A stretch of 64,000 nt of DNA from Verrucomicrobiota bacterium (lineage in GTDB: Bacteria > Verrucomicrobiota > Verrucomicrobiia > Verrucomicrobiales > Verrucomicrobiaceae), in the NCBI GenBank assembly GCA_025360015.1, contig JANYCZ010000004.1, positions 1 to 64,000 of the forward strand. The letters are read 5' to 3'. Position 1 is the stretch's first letter. Each line of letters begins with the position of its first letter. The notes beneath the pieces are model-generated. The model was not told the origin of the DNA, made no database searches, and was given only the letters and a program-made list of their open reading frames with translations. The position numbers were made by a program, and so were the translations under genes. Below are positions 16,886 through 25,000 of the stretch, in pieces.

Positions 16886-17919
16886 CCCGGTGAAAAACGT
16901 AATGTGGCCACAGTGGTGTCATCCGTCGTTCGGGCATGATCACGGAAAAGAATTCCCGCGATGAGACTGGGATGACGGTGCGAAATCCCGACGTAGCGGT
17001 CCAGCCGCCAGTGATTTTTGATGCCATCACTCGTCATCACCAGCAACGAATCTGCCTTCCATGGGTAGGTGAACTCCTGGATGCGTGAGCGCACCGCGCC
17101 CAGCGTACCATTCATGGATACCAGATGCGTGCTCTCGGTGGAGTCTCCCTTCACGATGTAACCCGCGATGTTTCCCACCCCGGCATACTTGAGCTGCCCA
17201 CGCGCGGGATCCATCTCCGCCACTGCCACGGCCGCGCCGCGCGTCGCTCTCAGCTCATCATGGATTTTTTCCAGCAGGGAGATCAGATCCAGTTGCGGCT
17301 TTGCGGCAAAGACCGCGATAGCAGCCTGCGATGCATCCGCAGCGCAGGGCCCATGACCAAGTCCGTCCGCCAGCAGCAGGCGCACCCGCCCATCTTCCAA
17401 GGCCAGTTGCGCACCGGCATCACCACAAACATGCTCTCCTTTGATGGGCACATTCACCAGACCAAACTGGTACCGCTCCTTCAACACTTCAGGCTTGCAG
17501 GTCACGATGCAAAGCAGCGCCGTGCCGACACCCGGCTGTGAGTGCACTTCGAAAAAATCTGAGGCACGTCTGACCACCCCGAGACCGATGCCCGCCGTGC
17601 CTGCCGTGGAAAAACCATCCTGCATGCAGGCACCGAAATTCGCACTGCCCGGCCCTTTGTCCAAAGACAGCACCTCCACCGCTTCCGTGCCACGCCCTTC
17701 CGCCAGACGCAGCACCAGGCAGCCGCCATGCGTGGTGTGCAGCACCAGGTTTCCCGCCAGCTCAGTGATGACCAGCGCGAGCTGTCCCTGAAGCTCCTTG
17801 CTGCAGCCGTTGTCTTCCGCCCAGATCACCGCCTGCCGTCGGGCATTCCCTGCCTGCGATCTCTCGACCACGGGAAAAAACGCAGGCTGCCTCACAGTTC
17901 CCGGAAAGGTCAGCGCCAT
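16882..17919 (-). CDS. RsbT-like ATPase fused to an RsbX-like PP2C phosphatase
   Basis: A 345-residue fusion. Residues about 15-140 are an anti-sigma-type HATPase: LALVITELAGNLVLH (N-box), LSLDKGPG and GTAGIGLGVVRRASD (G-box). Residues about 150-345 are a small SpoIIE/RsbX-type phosphatase: GEHVCGDAGAQL, LLLADGLGHGPCAADAS (metal-binding Asp), YAGVGNIAGYI, VMTSDGIKNHW and TTDDTTVATLRF. In Bacillus, RsbX dephosphorylates RsbS/RsbR to reset the stressosome, which fits this position directly after rsbT. It overlaps rsbT by 10 bases and the kinase by 4 bases. Confidence 0.9.
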   Translation of the reverse strand: MALTFPGTVRQPAFFPVVERSQAGNARRQAVIWAEDNGCSKELQGQLALVITELAGNLVLHTTHGGCLVLRLAEGRGTEAVEVLSLDKGPGSANFGACMQDGFSTAGTAGIGLGVVRRASDFFEVHSQPGVGTALLCIVTCKPEVLKERYQFGLVNVPIKGEHVCGDAGAQLALEDGRVRLLLADGLGHGPCAADASQAAIAVFAAKPQLDLISLLEKIHDELRATRGAAVAVAEMDPARGQLKYAGVGNIAGYIVKGDSTESTHLVSMNGTLGAVRSRIQEFTYPWKADSLLVMTSDGIKNHWRLDRYVGISHRHPSLIAGILFRDHARTTDDTTVATLRFSPG

Positions 17920-18329
17920 TTGGTGGTGGTGATGCTGGTTCCTTGTCCAACAATGGATTTGATGTCGAAATCAGTGACGAGCCGCTTGGCACCTCCCAGC
18001 CCGAGGCCCATGCCCTTGCCGCTGGTGAAGCCGTCTTTCAGCGCCTGCTCGATGTCAGGTATGCCTGGACCCTGGTCCACAAACATCACCCGCAGCCCCA
18101 TCCGCGAGCCTTCTTGAAGCTGCTCCAGCCGCACCTCTCCTCCCCCACCATAGATGAGGAGGTTGCGCGCCAGCTCACTCGCCGCAGTGACCATCTTGGT
18201 CTGGTCCACGAGGGAGAATTTCATCTCCACCGCCCACTTGCGCACGTTTTGCCGCACATAAACAATGTCATTCTCTGTTACCACCGGCTGCACTTCGCTT
18301 TTCAGAGTGGGCATAACAAGGAGGTTCAA
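17910..18329 (-). CDS. rsbT: RsbT-type anti-sigma regulatory serine/threonine kinase
   Basis: A 139-residue single-domain kinase of the GHKL fold: VTAASELARNLLIYG (N-box, Asn binds Mg-ATP), MFVDQGPGIPD, SGKGMGLGLGGAKRLV (G-boxes) and GQGTSITTTKW at the end. In the known stressosome, RsbT is held by RsbR/RsbS, phosphorylates them on stress, leaves and activates a downstream partner. The order rsbR-rsbS-rsbT here is the classical one. It overlaps rsbS by 4 bases upstream (ATGA) and the phosphatase fusion by 10 bases downstream, so translation is coupled. No rsbU or sigB follows in the window, so the output partner differs from Bacillus. Confidence 0.93.
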   Translation of the reverse strand: MNLLVMPTLKSEVQPVVTENDIVYVRQNVRKWAVEMKFSLVDQTKMVTAASELARNLLIYGGGGEVRLEQLQEGSRMGLRVMFVDQGPGIPDIEQALKDGFTSGKGMGLGLGGAKRLVTDFDIKSIVGQGTSITTTKWR

Positions 18330-18679
18330 TCACGGGACAGCAGTTCCATGCCTTTCGCCACATTCAGTGCCGTCAGAATGCCCGGCAGCGAGAGGCCCAG
18401 CTCCACCAACGTGATGGCCACCGCCGGCTGCATGCCCACCACCACCGTTTTCGCATCCAGCACACGCGACATGGAGGAGATGTTTCCCAGCACGCGTCCG
18501 ATGAATGAGTCCACCATCTCCAGGCTTGAGATGTCGATGAGCACTCCACGTGCGCCGGTGGCGCTGATCTTGGAGGTCAGATCATCCTGCAGCTGGAGCG
18601 CCAGCCGGTCATGCATATCGACTTGAATGGTCACGAGCAAAAAATTGCTCATGTGCAAAATGGGAATGCGATCCTGCAT
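18326..18679 (-). CDS. rsbS: RsbS-type STAS-domain stressosome scaffold
   Basis: A 117-residue single STAS domain. The segment VLIDISSLEMVDSFIGRVLGNI matches the RsbS phosphorylation loop; Ser58 corresponds by alignment by eye to the RsbT target Ser59 of Bacillus RsbS. The remaining STAS elements are DAKTVVVGMQPAVAITLVELG and TALNVAKGMELL. It forms the core of the stressosome with RsbR in characterised systems. It begins 37 bases after the rsbR stop and its own stop overlaps the rsbT start by 4 bases. Confidence 0.93.
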   Translation of the reverse strand: MQDRIPILHMSNFLLVTIQVDMHDRLALQLQDDLTSKISATGARGVLIDISSLEMVDSFIGRVLGNISSMSRVLDAKTVVVGMQPAVAITLVELGLSLPGILTALNVAKGMELLSRD

Positions 18680-18716
18680 CAGCGTGGGGAGTGAAAGTAA
18701 AAATGATCTGCCAGTC

Positions 18717-19580
18717 TCATGCCTTCAAAACAACATCCTTCACCACCCGGTGCCCCGTGCGTGCCAGCGCTGTCTTCAGCGCCTCCGCCATGGTGGCCTT
18801 CGTCGTGACGGCGCTGAGGTCGATCGCCAGATGCACCATCGTTTGCGCGATCTGCGGACGAATCCCGCTGATGATGCAGTCCGCACCCATCAGGCGCGCG
18901 GCTGCCACCGTCTTCAGCAAATGCTGCGCCACCAGCGTGTCCACGGTAGGCACGCCCGTGATGTCGATGATGGCGATCTCGGAACCCGTCTCCACAATGC
19001 GCTGCAGCAGCGACTCCATGACCACGCTCGTACGTGCGCTGTCCAGTGTGCCGATGAGCGGCAGCGCCACGATGCCGTCCCACATCTTCACCACCGGAGT
19101 GGACAGCTCCAGCAGTTCCTCCTGCTGGCGGCGAATGACCTCCTCACGAGAGGCCTGGTAAATTTCTGTCGTGTACAGCCCCAGCTTGTCCAGCAGCGCT
19201 GAAATGCCCATGGACTCTTCAATGGCAGCCTCCGGATCTTTCTTCAGCTCCGCGCGCACCTGCGCCAGCAAAGGCTCCTTGAGAGAGAAGATAAACAGCG
19301 CCGTCTCCGAAGGCGAAAAGCCCATGCGCTCACGCTGGCGTGTCAGATCCGCGATCAGTTCCAGGGTAGGAGCCCAGGCCGGCAACTGGATGTTTTCCGT
19401 CTCGCCGCTCTGCGCACTGCGCTGGAAGTTGTTCAGAAACTCTTCCGACTGTTTGCGCAGTTCGCCATCCTTGATCAAGTCCGCCCGCGCTCCGGCCCCG
19501 GACATCTGTTGCTTGACCCACTCTTCCAGGATTTGCGCCTTCGCTTTTTGGAGTATTTCAGGAAGACGAATGGTGCTCAT
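18717..19580 (-). CDS. rsbR: RsbR-type stressosome sensor
   Basis: A 287-residue protein. Residues about 1-150 are an all-helical, non-haem-globin-like sensor domain (LQKAKAQILEEWVKQQ, LIADLTRQRERMGFSPSETALFIFS). Residues about 165-285 are a STAS domain with VVKMWDGIVALPLIGTLDS, IIDITGVPTVDTLVAQHLL and SGIRPQIAQTMVHL. Thr215 (VDT) and Thr247 (AQT) lie in the two segments that carry RsbT phosphorylation sites in Bacillus RsbR. It is the first gene of the operon, and the signal sensed is unknown. A sigma70-like promoter candidate lies 46-73 bases upstream. Confidence 0.93.
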   Translation of the reverse strand: MSTIRLPEILQKAKAQILEEWVKQQMSGAGARADLIKDGELRKQSEEFLNNFQRSAQSGETENIQLPAWAPTLELIADLTRQRERMGFSPSETALFIFSLKEPLLAQVRAELKKDPEAAIEESMGISALLDKLGLYTTEIYQASREEVIRRQQEELLELSTPVVKMWDGIVALPLIGTLDSARTSVVMESLLQRIVETGSEIAIIDITGVPTVDTLVAQHLLKTVAAARLMGADCIISGIRPQIAQTMVHLAIDLSAVTTKATMAEALKTALARTGHRVVKDVVLKA

Positions 19581-19625
19581 GCGGAATGTGGGAATAAAAG
19601 CGGAGGAATGGTGTGGAGGAACCGC

Positions 19626-19653
19626 ATTAAATATATCCAGTCATATTTGTAAA
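19626..19653 (-). promoter_or_regulatory. Candidate promoter of the stressosome operon
   Basis: On the minus strand TTTACA (19648-19653) and TTTAAT (19626-19631) are separated by 16 bases in an AT-rich patch 46 bases upstream of the rsbR ATG. This fits a weak sigma70-type promoter, but the promoter consensus in this phylum is poorly known to me. Confidence 0.3.
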
Positions 19654-19835
19654 GAACAGCTTTGGCAGTGCCTCCCCCTCCCGGATGCCTCGATCAAATC
19701 CAAAAACTGTTTCCAGTAATGCGCTGACCTCACACGCCACCGCCATGGAGACTTGTCCGCCTAGGAGGCGGCACCTCTAACGAAAGTGAGCAAGCCCATT
19801 CATCCTTTGAGTCGCTACCCCCTTTAAGGGGTTTC

Positions 19836-19853
19836 CCTGATGCACACATCAGG
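19836..19853. terminator. Short perfect hairpin between the asnB 3' end and rsbR
   Basis: CCTGATG and CATCAGG form a 7-base stem with a 4-base loop at 19836-19853, 24 bases past the asnB stop (minus strand). A second small stem, CCGCCT/AGGCGG, lies at about 19759-19773. Neither is followed by a clear T-run on the minus strand, so a terminator role for asnB is only a guess. Confidence 0.3.
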
Positions 19854-19876
19854 TGTCCTCAAAAATCGCATTTGCA

Positions 19877-21841
19877 TCAATTCCTCCGACTCACCGCCTG
19901 TGTCGGCAGATCAGCCAGCGAACCATCAATGAAGGTATGGTGCCAGATCTGGGTGGCGACGACTGCGGCAAGTCCCATCTCAACCGAAAGTCGTGGCAGT
20001 GAACCCGCACGCATCTCCCTGAAGGCTTTGCGCCAGTGCCTCACGGCGGCCACGTCAAAATATCCTGTGCGGCGCAGTGACTCCTCGCTCAGCAGTTCGC
20101 CGACAAACTTCGGCTCGGGATCCATGTGGAAGCTGTCCAGCGGCGCACGAAAGATGACTTTGCGCCGGTTGTAAATTTCAGGCGGCAGCCAGCGCTCGGC
20201 CAGCAGCCGCAGCAGATGCTTGTCGCGGAAGCCGTGCAGCTTCCAGCGGGGATGCAGGCGCGCGGTGAAATCAAACACCTCTTCATCCAGGAAAGGATAG
20301 CGCACCTCCACGGAAGAGTTCATGGCCACGCGGTCTCCCTTCGCCTGCAGCAGATGCCCCGCCAGCGTCACACGCGCACCCACCCAGAGGCCCCGATTGA
20401 TCGGTGCCCAGTGCCGCGCGCGCTCAAGATCCATCCCCAGCTCCGTCCACGGACGCGCCTGCTCCAGCGCCTCCTGCATCGAGTCGGAGTAAAAGCGCAG
20501 CTTGGACAGCCCAAGCATGCCATAGGAATCAATCCACGCATTGGGCCCTCCCACAGCGTCCTCCGTACGCTGCCGAAACTCGGGCGAATACTGCGGCACG
20601 TTGTTAACGCGCAGAAAAGCACGCCGCGCCACGTTGCTGAGACGCAGGCCGGGCACCACATCCAGCATGCAAAAAATCTTGTCCGCCTTATACCAGGGAT
20701 AGCCCGCCAGCCACTCGTCAGCACCTTCACCGGTAAGCACCACCTTTTGCCCGCAGGAATGCACCTTCCGCGCCAGCAACATCAGGGCCGCAGAGGAAGT
20801 GTCGATCACCGGCGCTTCAACCGCGTGGATCAATTCCGGATAAGAGTCCAGCGCATCGCGTGCCGTGAACTCCTGCACCACCGGCGGCTTGGTGCCGATG
20901 TGTTTCGCGGAGAGGCTCGCGGCGCTGAGTTCATCCAGCGCCGGATCATCCACGCGGATGGTATAAGTGTTGATGGCCGCGCCTTTGAGCTTGCTCGCCA
21001 TCGCGACGATCATGCTGGAATCCAACCCCCCAGACAGATAAGCGCCCACCGGCACATCCGCGCGCAGGCGTTTGTCCACCGCCTGCAGTAGGATATGCTC
21101 AAACTCATCCACCAGCTTGCGCGCATCGCGCTCAGGATTCTCTTCACCCGCATTGGGAAAGTCCATCGCCCAGTACGCACGCGGGCGGATCAGCGCGTCA
21201 CTGCCAGGCGTGATCTGCAAGTAATGTCCCGGGGGCAGCAGCTGCACTCCTTCAAAACACGTCACCGGTCCCGGCATGGCCGCAAAGGTGAAAATGTGAT
21301 CCAGCCCCCGCAGATCAGCTCGCGGTGTCACCATACCAGAAGCTAGCAGCCCTTTGATCTCAGAGGCAAACAGCAGCCAGTCTCCCTGACGCGTCCAATA
21401 CAACGGGCTGATGCCAAACCGGTCACGCCCCAGCGTCAGTTGATGCTTCGGCTCATCATACAAGGCGATCGCAAACTGCCCGCGCAGCCGTGCAAACATG
21501 CCCTCCTGATAGTCCTCCCACAGATGCGGAATGATTTCCGTGTCGCAATGAGTCACCAAACGATGCCCTCGCGCCGCGAGCTCCACACGCTTCTCCACGT
21601 GGTCAAACAGTTCACCATTGAAAACCACGTGCACACTTTGATTTTCATTCGTCATCGGCTGCTGCCCGTCCGCCAGGCCGACAATGCTCAGGCGCCGCGA
21701 GGCCATCTCCAGGCCAGGTCGGCGAAAGAAGCCTTCTTCATCCGGACCGCGATGCGTGAGCGCACGCGACATCCGTTCAATCACGCCGTCCGGCACCGTG
21801 CGCCGACCGGTCAGATCCATCACTCCTGCTATGCCACACAT
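19877..21841 (-). CDS. asnB: Asparagine synthase (glutamine-hydrolysing)
   Basis: A 654-residue class B enzyme. The mature N-terminus starts with the nucleophile Cys2 (MCGIAGVMD), followed by glutaminase motifs RRLSIVGLADGQQP, VFNGELFDHVE and HCDTEIIPHLWEDY. The synthetase domain has the PP-loop SGGLDSS at 270-276 and the later GEGADEWLAGYPWYK. It forms asparagine, or amidates another carboxylate, from glutamine and ATP. It is divergent from the PKS operon with 251 bases between the starts, where a dyad operator candidate lies. AsnB-like amidotransferases are frequent in natural product clusters, so it may amidate the product, but a housekeeping role is equally possible. Confidence 0.92.
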   Translation of the reverse strand: MCGIAGVMDLTGRRTVPDGVIERMSRALTHRGPDEEGFFRRPGLEMASRRLSIVGLADGQQPMTNENQSVHVVFNGELFDHVEKRVELAARGHRLVTHCDTEIIPHLWEDYQEGMFARLRGQFAIALYDEPKHQLTLGRDRFGISPLYWTRQGDWLLFASEIKGLLASGMVTPRADLRGLDHIFTFAAMPGPVTCFEGVQLLPPGHYLQITPGSDALIRPRAYWAMDFPNAGEENPERDARKLVDEFEHILLQAVDKRLRADVPVGAYLSGGLDSSMIVAMASKLKGAAINTYTIRVDDPALDELSAASLSAKHIGTKPPVVQEFTARDALDSYPELIHAVEAPVIDTSSAALMLLARKVHSCGQKVVLTGEGADEWLAGYPWYKADKIFCMLDVVPGLRLSNVARRAFLRVNNVPQYSPEFRQRTEDAVGGPNAWIDSYGMLGLSKLRFYSDSMQEALEQARPWTELGMDLERARHWAPINRGLWVGARVTLAGHLLQAKGDRVAMNSSVEVRYPFLDEEVFDFTARLHPRWKLHGFRDKHLLRLLAERWLPPEIYNRRKVIFRAPLDSFHMDPEPKFVGELLSEESLRRTGYFDVAAVRHWRKAFREMRAGSLPRLSVEMGLAAVVATQIWHHTFIDGSLADLPTQAVSRRN

Positions 21842-22092
21842 TCAGCAATTCTTGGGACCAAGTTTGCTTTCGTCAAGAAAACGATTTCATCCGCAGTTCC
21901 CCTTAGCCTGTGACGCGGCGCAAACCTGATGCAATGCATTCATTGTATCAGAGAAACCCGCAGGTGATTATGAAAATCAACGCCCTGATGCCCTCGTGAG
22001 GCGAAAACCTCCCTTTTTTTCACTCCTCCAAGGCCAAGGCCCCGCGCAGTTCCGAATAAGGCGCAGTAGGGACTGAAGAAAAAAAACACAGT
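21842..22092. promoter_or_regulatory. Divergent promoter region between asnB and the PKS gene
   Basis: 251 bases between two divergent ATGs must hold promoters for both. The main visible structure is the dyad at 21926-21951, listed next. A T-rich patch (22010-22020) follows. No clear ribosome site precedes the PKS ATG, only a purine run ending about 5 bases before it. Confidence 0.5.
21926..21951. promoter_or_regulatory. Operator-like dyad in the asnB/PKS intergenic region
   Basis: CTGATGCAATG, four spacer bases, and CATTGTATCAG form an 11-base inverted repeat with one mismatch (10 of 11), centred about 98 bases from the asnB ATG and 155 bases from the PKS ATG. The length, spacing and place are those of a dimeric helix-turn-helix regulator site. 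No regulator gene lies next to it in this window. Confidence 0.45.
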
Positions 22093-25000
22093 ATGGAAAC
22101 AAACCGTAACGAAGGTATTGCGATCATTGGCATGGGCTGCCGTTTTCCGGGCGGAGTCAACGACGCTGAGTCATTTTGGAAACTTCTCATTGAGGGCCGC
22201 GAGGCGGTCTCTGAAGTACCCCCAACACGCTGGAACGTGGAACGCTTCTATGATGCCGAGCCCGGTGTGCTGGGAAAGAGCATCGCCAAGCGCGGCGGCT
22301 TCATTGATGGCATTGATCAGTTTGACCCCCAGTTCTTCGGCATCTCGCCACGCGAGGCTCCTTACATTGATCCGCAGCAGCGCCTGCTGCTGGAGACGGC
22401 CTGGGAGGCCATTGAAGACGCCGGCCTCGTGCTGAATCTTGAGAAGGGCACCGACATCGGCGTCTTCGTGGGCATCTCCCACAATGACTACCAGGGCATC
22501 CAGCACACCTCCACGGATCGCAGCGGCATCAGTGCGCACACACCCACCGGCAGCGCGCACAGCATCGCCGCCAATCGCATTTCCTACTGCCTCAATCTCC
22601 ACGGCCCCAGCCTGGCCATGGACACCGCATGCTCCTCCGCGCTCACCGCAGTGCATGTGGCCTGCGAGCATCTCCTTTCCGGTCGCTGCAAAACGGCCAT
22701 GGCCGGCGGCGTGACGGTGATGATCAATCCGGACGGCTTCATCGGCTTCTCGCAGGCAGGCATGCTGTCTCCTGATGGGAAATGCCAGGCCTTTTCCGCA
22801 GAGGCCAACGGCTTCGTACGCGGTGAAGGCGCAGGCATGGTGCTGCTCAAGCGTCTTGAAGACGCCATCGCCGATGGCGATCCGATCCAGGGCGTGATCA
22901 TCGGCACCGCCATCAATCAGGACGGCCATACCAATGGCATCTCACTGCCCAGCGGTGAAGCCCAGGCACGTCTCGTTTGCGACGCTTGTGACAATGCCCA
23001 GATCGACCCTTGGGAGATCGGCTACGTCGAAGCTCACGGCACCGGCACGGCGGTCGGAGATCCCATCGAAGCGCACGCTCTGGCAGAAGCGCTGTGCACT
23101 GATCGCACGGAGGAAACCGCGCTCGTCATCGGTTCATCAAAGACCAATCTGGGTCATTTGGAAACCGCCGCAGGCGTGGCGGGATTGATCAAGGCCGCAA
23201 TGGTTTTGAAGCATGGCCAGGTGCCTCCCAGCCTGCATTTCAAGAACCCCAGCCCCCACATTGATTTTCCCGCGCTCAAGCTGCGCGTGGCCACAGCACA
23301 GGAACCTCTCGCAGGTAAACCCGGCTCCCGCATGGTCGGGGTCAATTCCTTTGGCTTCGGCGGTGCCAATGCCCACGTCATCCTCAAAGAGCCACCTCCA
23401 CCGCCACAGCGCGCCCTGCTGCATGCCGCCACGGATCGCACCTGGCCGCTGGTGCTTTCCGCACGTTCGGAGGCCTCATTGCTCGCCAATGCCTGGCGTC
23501 TGAGCACCTGGCTGGAGGATCACTCCCACATGAATGGCAGCTCTCCCCTGCTGCCAGACATGACCTACATGCTCGGCGCACGGCGCAATCATCACTCCCA
23601 CCGCCTCACCCTCAATGCCCGCACCATGGCCGAAGCCGTGCAGGAGCTTCACGCGTTCTCTTCCGGCCAGCCCGGGCCCAAGCTGCGCACGGCCTTCACG
23701 CCACGGCGTGAGCATGCCGCTCGCGTGGTCTTTGTCATGAGCGGCCAGGGGCCGCAATGGTGGGGCATGGGCCGCGAGCTCATGCAGCATGAGCCTGTTT
23801 TTAAGCGCACCATTGAAGCCTGCGAAGCCGCCATCAAACCTTGGGCTCGCTTCTCACTCATGGAAGAACTCGCTCGCTCCGAAGCTGATTCAAAAATGCA
23901 GCGCACCGAAATCTCCCAGGTGGCGATTTTTGCCATGCAGATGGGTCTCGCGGAGCTGTGGCTGTCCTGGGGCGTGCAGCCTGCGGCTGTCGTCGGCCAT
24001 AGCGTGGGCGAAGTCGCCGCCGCATGCGTGGCAGGCATCCTTACTCTAGAGGAAGCCGCGAAGGTCATCGTGCATCGCGGCCGTTTCATGGATGAATGTG
24101 ACGTGCAGGGCGGCACCATGCTGGCCGTCGGCATGGCACCGGATGAGGCACGCGCCGTGATCGCCCGCCATGGCCGCGCCGTGAGCATCGCCGCATTCAA
24201 TGGTCCGCGTTCGCTGACGCTGTCAGGTCCGCGCACCGAACTCGCTACCATCGCCGCCGAACTGGAAGCCCAGGGCGTCTTCGCGCGCTTCCTGCAGGTG
24301 AGCCATCCCTTCCACCATGCGCTGATGCAGCCCGCTGCGGACGCGCTCAAGAAAGTGCTGTCAGATCTCGATCCCCAGACGGAAACCCTTCCTTTCTTCA
24401 GCACCGTCACAGGCAAGAAAATGGATGGCGAGTCCTGCACCGCCGACCATTGGTCACGCGGTGTGCGGCAGCCGGTGGAGTTTGCCGCCGCAGTCGGTGC
24501 CGTGGCGGAGTTTGGCGTGGATGTCTGGCTGGAGCTCGGCGCGCATCCAGCGCTGGTGCGTTCCATTCAGGAGTGCCTCGGCGAGCGCGCCGCCAAGCAG
24601 TCCATCCTCGGCTCCGTGCGTCGCGAGCGCGAGCATGAGTCTTTGCTGGATACCGCCATGGATCTGCATCTGGCGGATGTGGCGGTGAATTTCGCCGCCA
24701 TCACCCCGTCACGGCGCATCCTCACCCTGCCTACTTACGCCTGGGACAAGAGCGTGTGGTGGCATGAGTCTCCCGAAGTGCGTGAAGGCCGCCTCTCGGC
24801 GGGCGGGCGCGGCCTTCTCGGCGTGCGCACTTCACGCGCCACACCCACTTGGGTCGCACGGCTGGACAGCCGTCACATGGCGTTCCTGAAAGATCATCGC
24901 GTTGAAAATCTGGTGGTCTTCCCAGCGGCTGGTTTTGTGGAGATGGTGCTCGAAGCAGGCGTACAGTTGTTCGAAGGCAGGCCGTTTGTGGTCGAGGATT

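Noticed and set aside
14843..16939. Plus-strand frames of 340 codons opposite the hybrid kinase
   Set aside because: His/Gln/Arg-rich antisense translations; the kinase domains on the minus strand are complete.
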